Positions 60,741 through 64,000 of a DNA stretch of 64,000 nucleotides are shown piece by piece. Where the stretch lies: positions 392,812-456,811 of the forward strand of contig NZ_JAKRGA010000004.1 in assembly GCF_022347785.1 (NCBI RefSeq), written 5' to 3'. The notes below the pieces were generated by a model. That model did no database searches, was not told where the DNA came from, and saw only the letters and a program-made list of their open reading frames with translations. Numbering within the stretch: position 1 is the stretch's first letter; each line of letters begins with the position of its first letter. The stretch comes from Psychrobium sp. MM17-31 (GTDB lineage Bacteria > Pseudomonadota > Gammaproteobacteria > Enterobacterales > Psychrobiaceae). Both the position numbers and the translations under genes were made by a program.

Positions 60741-62078
60741 ATGAGTTACACAATGAACAACACAACCAAGGCCTTTCGCGGCGAAATTCTTCACTTTTTA
60801 AGCGATCCGGCAAAAGATGAAACCAATAGCTATCAACATTTCGCTGATGGTGTTTTAGTCGTTAAGAACGGCTTGGTTGAGCAATTAGGCGAGGCGCAAG
60901 ATATCTTGCCAACCTTAGCCGATGACGTTGAAGTGACTGTTCATGATAATGGCATTCTAATGCCGGGTTTTGTTGATACTCATATTCACTTTCCGCAAAC
61001 TGAAATCATCGGCTCTTATGGCGAGCAGCTATTAGAATGGTTAGATACCTATACTTTTCCAACGGAAGCGCAGTTTGGGGATAAAGACTTTGCGTTGCCA
61101 CGCGCACAATTTTTCTTAGATCAGCTATTACAGAACGGTACCACTACGGCGCTAGTTTTCGGAACAGTGCATCCAGAATCTGTCGATGCCTTTTTCGAGC
61201 GCGCAGAAAAAATGAACCTGCGTATGATCTGCGGCAAAGTGATGATGGATCGCAACGCGCCAGACAATCTAACGGATACGGCGCAATCAAGTTATGATGA
61301 ATCAAAAGCACTCATTGAAAAATGGCACGGTAAAGGCCGTTTACATTACGCGGTAACGCCGCGCTTTGCGCCAACCAGCACTAGTGAGCAGCTACATAAA
61401 GCGGGCGATTTACTCAAAGAATATCCAGATGTGTTTATGCATACCCATCTTAGTGAAAATGAAAACGAGTGTGCGTGGGTAAAAGAGCTATTCCCAGAGT
61501 GTGAAAACTACTTAGATGTTTACGACAAGCACGGCTTACTAAGCAAACGCAGCGTATTTGCTCATGGCATTCATCTGTGTGACAGCGAGTACCAACGTTT
61601 ATCGGATACTGACTCGTCACTGTCATACTGCTCAACGTCAAACTTATTCTTAGGTAGCGGCTTATTCAATCTTAAAAAGGCGGAAGCCTATAACGTCGAT
61701 GTGGGTCTAGGCACTGATGTTGGGGGCGGCACTAGCTTTTCACAGCTGCAAACACTCAATGAAGCATACAAAATTCAACAGCTGCGTGGCGAAAAGCTAA
61801 CAGCACTGAAATCATTTTTCCTCGCCACCCTTGGCGGGGCACAAGCACTAGATTTAGACAGTAAGATCGGTAACTTCGAAGCAGGTAAAGAAGCTGATTT
61901 TGTCGTGCTTGATTATCAATCAACAGATTTAATGCGCGTGCGCATGAACAAGTCAAAAGACTTATTAGAGCGTCTGTTCGTCATGACAACACTAGGTGAC
62001 GATCGCGCCATTAAAGCCACTTATGTGATGGGAGAGCAAATGCACGATCGCGATGCTCCCAAGCAGAGTGCGCTCTAA
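60741..62078 (+). CDS. guaD: Guanine deaminase
   Basis: 445 aa amidohydrolase. Zinc ligands are visible in FVDTHIHFPQ, HTHLSEN, AHGIHL and GTDVGGGTS, and the HFPQTEIIGSYG stretch is specific to GuaD. It deaminates guanine to xanthine, feeding xanthine dehydrogenase. ATG 60741 is used; MNNTTK at 60753 is an alternative. Confidence 0.95.
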   Translation: MSYTMNNTTKAFRGEILHFLSDPAKDETNSYQHFADGVLVVKNGLVEQLGEAQDILPTLADDVEVTVHDNGILMPGFVDTHIHFPQTEIIGSYGEQLLEWLDTYTFPTEAQFGDKDFALPRAQFFLDQLLQNGTTTALVFGTVHPESVDAFFERAEKMNLRMICGKVMMDRNAPDNLTDTAQSSYDESKALIEKWHGKGRLHYAVTPRFAPTSTSEQLHKAGDLLKEYPDVFMHTHLSENENECAWVKELFPECENYLDVYDKHGLLSKRSVFAHGIHLCDSEYQRLSDTDSSLSYCSTSNLFLGSGLFNLKKAEAYNVDVGLGTDVGGGTSFSQLQTLNEAYKIQQLRGEKLTALKSFFLATLGGAQALDLDSKIGNFEAGKEADFVVLDYQSTDLMRVRMNKSKDLLERLFVMTTLGDDRAIKATYVMGEQMHDRDAPKQSAL

Positions 62079-62172
62079 CCTCGTTATAAAACAGAGGTAA
62101 AAAATTATAACAATTCACATCATGAGGGTCGCGGTGACTACTCAGGTGCAGGATTGATTGGAGTAGTAGGAA

Positions 62173-63372
62173 ATGGATCCTTATATTACTGAATGGCTAA
62201 ACCTGATATTGAGGTTTGCCCACGTGATTACGGGTATAGCATGGATAGGTGCATCCTTTTATTTTGTGTGGCTGGATAATCATCTGGAAAAACCGCCACA
62301 ATGGAAGAGTGACAAAGGCATAGGGGGAGATCTCTGGGCCATTCACGGTGGTGGCTTTTACGAAGTCGCCAAATACAAACACGCGCCAGAGCAAATGCCC
62401 AAACTGCTCCACTGGTTTAAATGGGAAGCCTACAGCACCTGGCTAACAGGCTTCGTCTTATTAGCACTGATGTTTTATCTCGGTGCTGAAACCTATCTTA
62501 TCGATCCGTCGGTATCTGACATCTCGCCAGCATTGGCTATCACTATTGGCCTTGCAAGTATCGCAGGTGGCTGGTTAGTTTACGACTTACTATGCCGCAC
62601 TAAACTCAGTGAGCACGGTGTCGTTCTTGGCATCATCTTAATGGTGCTGATCTGTGGTCTCTCTTACGTCCTATCACAAACCTTTAGCGCACGTGGCGCA
62701 TTCATGCACGTTGGCGCTGTGGTCGGTACTATCATGGCAGGTAATGTGTTCTTCACCATTATGCCCTCGCAACGCGCCTTGGTCAGTAGTGTTGAAAAGG
62801 GCGAACCTGTAGATCCTAGCTGGGGAGCCAAAGCTAAATTGCGCTCAACCCACAATACCTATGCAACACTGCCTTTGATCTTCATAATGATCAGCAATCA
62901 CTATCCTATGATCTTTAATCATCAATACAATTGGGCTGTGTTGATGGTGATCTTTATTATCACTGCCGCCATTAGACAATACTTCGTAGCAAGACATAAA
63001 GGTAATGAAAATAAGATGGTATTAGTAGCCGCTGCGCTATTAACTGTTGCGCTGATGATCGCTATTGCGCCTAAGAAAATAGAGACAAGCGCGCAAACAC
63101 CGCAAAATACTATTGAAGTAGCACAGGTTAAAAGCATCATTAACGAACGTTGCACCGCATGTCATTCTAAAAAGAATACCGATCAAATCTTTACCGTGGC
63201 TCAAGGCGGTGTGATCTTAGATACCTTAGATGATATGAAACGCTGGGCACCACGTATTCAAGCTCGTGCAATAGACGCTAAGGATATGCCCTTTATTAAT
63301 AAGACGAAGATGACGGGTGAAGAACGTAGCTATATAGCGCAATGGATCGCTCAAGGCGCTAACGTTAAATAA
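62173..63372 (+). CDS. puuD: Urate hydroxylase PuuD with C-terminal cytochrome c
   Basis: 399 aa. The N-terminal ~300 residues form an integral membrane part with about eight spans (LRFAHVITGIAWIGASFYFVW, WAIHGGGFYEVAKY). The C-terminal ~90 residues contain a haem c site CTACH in INERCTACHSKK. PuuD oxidises urate to 5-hydroxyisourate, presumably passing electrons to its cytochrome domain. It replaces soluble uricase and completes the route from urate to allantoin. A terminator follows. Confidence 0.94.
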   Translation: MDPYITEWLNLILRFAHVITGIAWIGASFYFVWLDNHLEKPPQWKSDKGIGGDLWAIHGGGFYEVAKYKHAPEQMPKLLHWFKWEAYSTWLTGFVLLALMFYLGAETYLIDPSVSDISPALAITIGLASIAGGWLVYDLLCRTKLSEHGVVLGIILMVLICGLSYVLSQTFSARGAFMHVGAVVGTIMAGNVFFTIMPSQRALVSSVEKGEPVDPSWGAKAKLRSTHNTYATLPLIFIMISNHYPMIFNHQYNWAVLMVIFIITAAIRQYFVARHKGNENKMVLVAAALLTVALMIAIAPKKIETSAQTPQNTIEVAQVKSIINERCTACHSKKNTDQIFTVAQGGVILDTLDDMKRWAPRIQARAIDAKDMPFINKTKMTGEERSYIAQWIAQGANVK

Positions 63373-63397
63373 AACTATTATTAAACCCAACCTTATA

Positions 63398-63445
63398 AAA
63401 AATGAGCATGTCAGCAGCTAACCTTGCCTGATATGCTCATTTTCT
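63398..63445 (+). terminator. Terminator after puuD
   Basis: Long stem AAAAATGAGCATGTCAG / CTGATATGCTCATTTT (one mismatch) with a 13-nt loop and T-rich end. It insulates the purine cluster from the rRNA promoters. Confidence 0.8.
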
Positions 63446-63518
63446 CGTCTTAAAAGCCAACTTTTTGTGATCTCAAACCATTTTAAGCATCAAACTCATA
63501 AAAAGATCAAAAAAGCCC

Positions 63519-63546
63519 TTGCCAAGTTAAATTGGATCTCTATAAT
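63519..63546 (+). promoter_or_regulatory. rRNA operon promoter P1
   Basis: TTGCCA (63519-63524) and TATAAT (63541-63546) with 16-bp spacing, followed by a GCGC discriminator typical of stringently controlled rRNA promoters. Confidence 0.82.
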
Positions 63547-63649
63547 GCGCATCCACTGACACGGCACAACGGCTTCTACTAAGGAGTTAAGAGCAAGTCA
63601 GCGAAGAAAATAACGATTAAATATTTTTAATAAAAATTTAAATTAGTTG

Positions 63650-63677
63650 TTGACTTCAAATCGGGAATGCGTAAAAT
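63650..63677 (+). promoter_or_regulatory. rRNA operon promoter P2
   Basis: TTGACT (63650-63655) and TAAAAT (63672-63677), 16-bp spacing, with GCGCA discriminator and an A/T-rich upstream (UP-element-like) stretch from about 63605. Confidence 0.82.
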
Positions 63678-63722
63678 GCGCAACCCGAAACGCAGAGAAG
63701 CAAAGGCTTCAACGCGGTTCTC

Positions 63723-63758
63723 TCACCAAGTGGTGATAGAGATAAACGTTCTTTAAAA
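63723..63758 (+). promoter_or_regulatory. rRNA leader antitermination region (boxB-like and boxA)
   Basis: Small hairpin TCACC-AAGT-GGTGA (63723-63736) followed by GTTCTTTAAAA (63748-63758), a boxA-like sequence. This order is typical of Nus-dependent rrn antitermination leaders. Confidence 0.65.
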
Positions 63759-63884
63759 ATTAGTATTCAAATAAACTGTGTGGGCATTTGAAGTTAAGAA
63801 TCACTTAAGTAATTTATTACTTTGGAACTTAATGACAATGCCTATGCAAATAGACAGAATTCATTGAGAACCTAAATCAAATTT

Positions 63885-64000
63885 TAATTGAAGAGTTTGA
63901 TCATGGCTCAGATTGAACGCTGGCGGCAGGCCTAACACATGCAAGTCGAGCGGAAACGAAGAGTAGCTTGCTACTCTGGCGTCGAGCGGCGGACGGGTGA
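63885..64000 (+). rRNA. rrs: 16S ribosomal RNA, 5' part (continues beyond window)
   Basis: The conserved 16S start is readable: AATTGAAGAGTTTGATCATG at 63886, then CTGGCGGCAGGCCTAACACA and GGCGGACGGGTGA at the right edge. The V1 hairpin (GAGTAGCTTGCTACTC) is of the type seen in Alteromonadales. The 5' end is set by analogy with E. coli. Confidence 0.97.

Overview
The window reads as chromosome of a marine gammaproteobacterium, most likely in the Alteromonadales. Pointers are the prkB/yheU/yheT/yheS/yheV neighbourhood, the ast arginine-succinylation genes, intrinsic terminators of the GGGAGC-loop-GCTCCC type, the moderately AT-rich composition and the first ~115 nt of a 16S rRNA gene at the right edge. 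The genus cannot be fixed from this alone. No insertion sequence, prophage, integrase, CRISPR array or tRNA gene was found.

Layout. 1-9460: end of a TonB-dependent receptor, a di-haem peroxidase, a divergent MFS transporter/AraC pair, an S9 peptidase, an HDOD protein and two tandem solute-binding proteins. 9813-13622: first ast copy (astC, astA, astD). 13714-16161: membrane operon with a DnaJ-type zinc-finger protein and a PEGA protein. 16487-20159: PadR regulator, permease-prefix protein and M1 aminopeptidase. 20268-24952: secreted or hypothetical proteins, RhlE helicase and a trypsin-like protease. 24995-30312: Lrp regulator diverging from a second ast copy, followed by a DUF1338 dioxygenase. 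30561-38371: solute-binding protein, NTF2-like protein, MBL hydrolase, CadC-like sensor-regulator and a giant propeller histidine kinase. 38565-41687: moeA, a moeB-like gene and a questin-oxidase-like protein. 41700-47654: housekeeping yheS-to-prkB operon and yheV. 47724-52677: chemoreceptor, large FabG-type reductase, periplasmic 2H phosphoesterase-like protein, acetyltransferase and solute-binding protein. 52981-63372: purine catabolic cluster xdhABC-alc-uraD-uraH-allA-guaD-puuD. 63519 to the end: tandem rRNA promoters, leader and 16S start.

How genes work together. The purine cluster takes guanine to xanthine (GuaD), urate (XdhABC), 5-hydroxyisourate (PuuD), OHCU (UraH), allantoin (UraD), and then allantoate to ureidoglycolate and glyoxylate plus urea (Alc, AllA). 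Allantoinase and a purine permease are absent here. MoeA and the MoeB-like protein, 14 kb away, fit the molybdenum cofactor need of XdhB. The two ast copies encode steps of arginine/ornithine catabolism to glutamate, but astB and astE are not in the window.

The most unusual signals are: (1) a ~480 bp nested inverted-repeat element inside the purine cluster, containing a chain of eight hairpins whose loop sequences are complementary in mirror order; (2) two ast operons in which astC and astD are nearly identical, with a 692 bp stretch of perfect nucleotide identity in astD, while astA has clearly diverged; (3) a decayed partial copy of the xdhC start directly ahead of intact xdhC, ending in an ATGA overlap with it; (4) a perfect 13-bp inverted repeat bracketing the PadR promoter.
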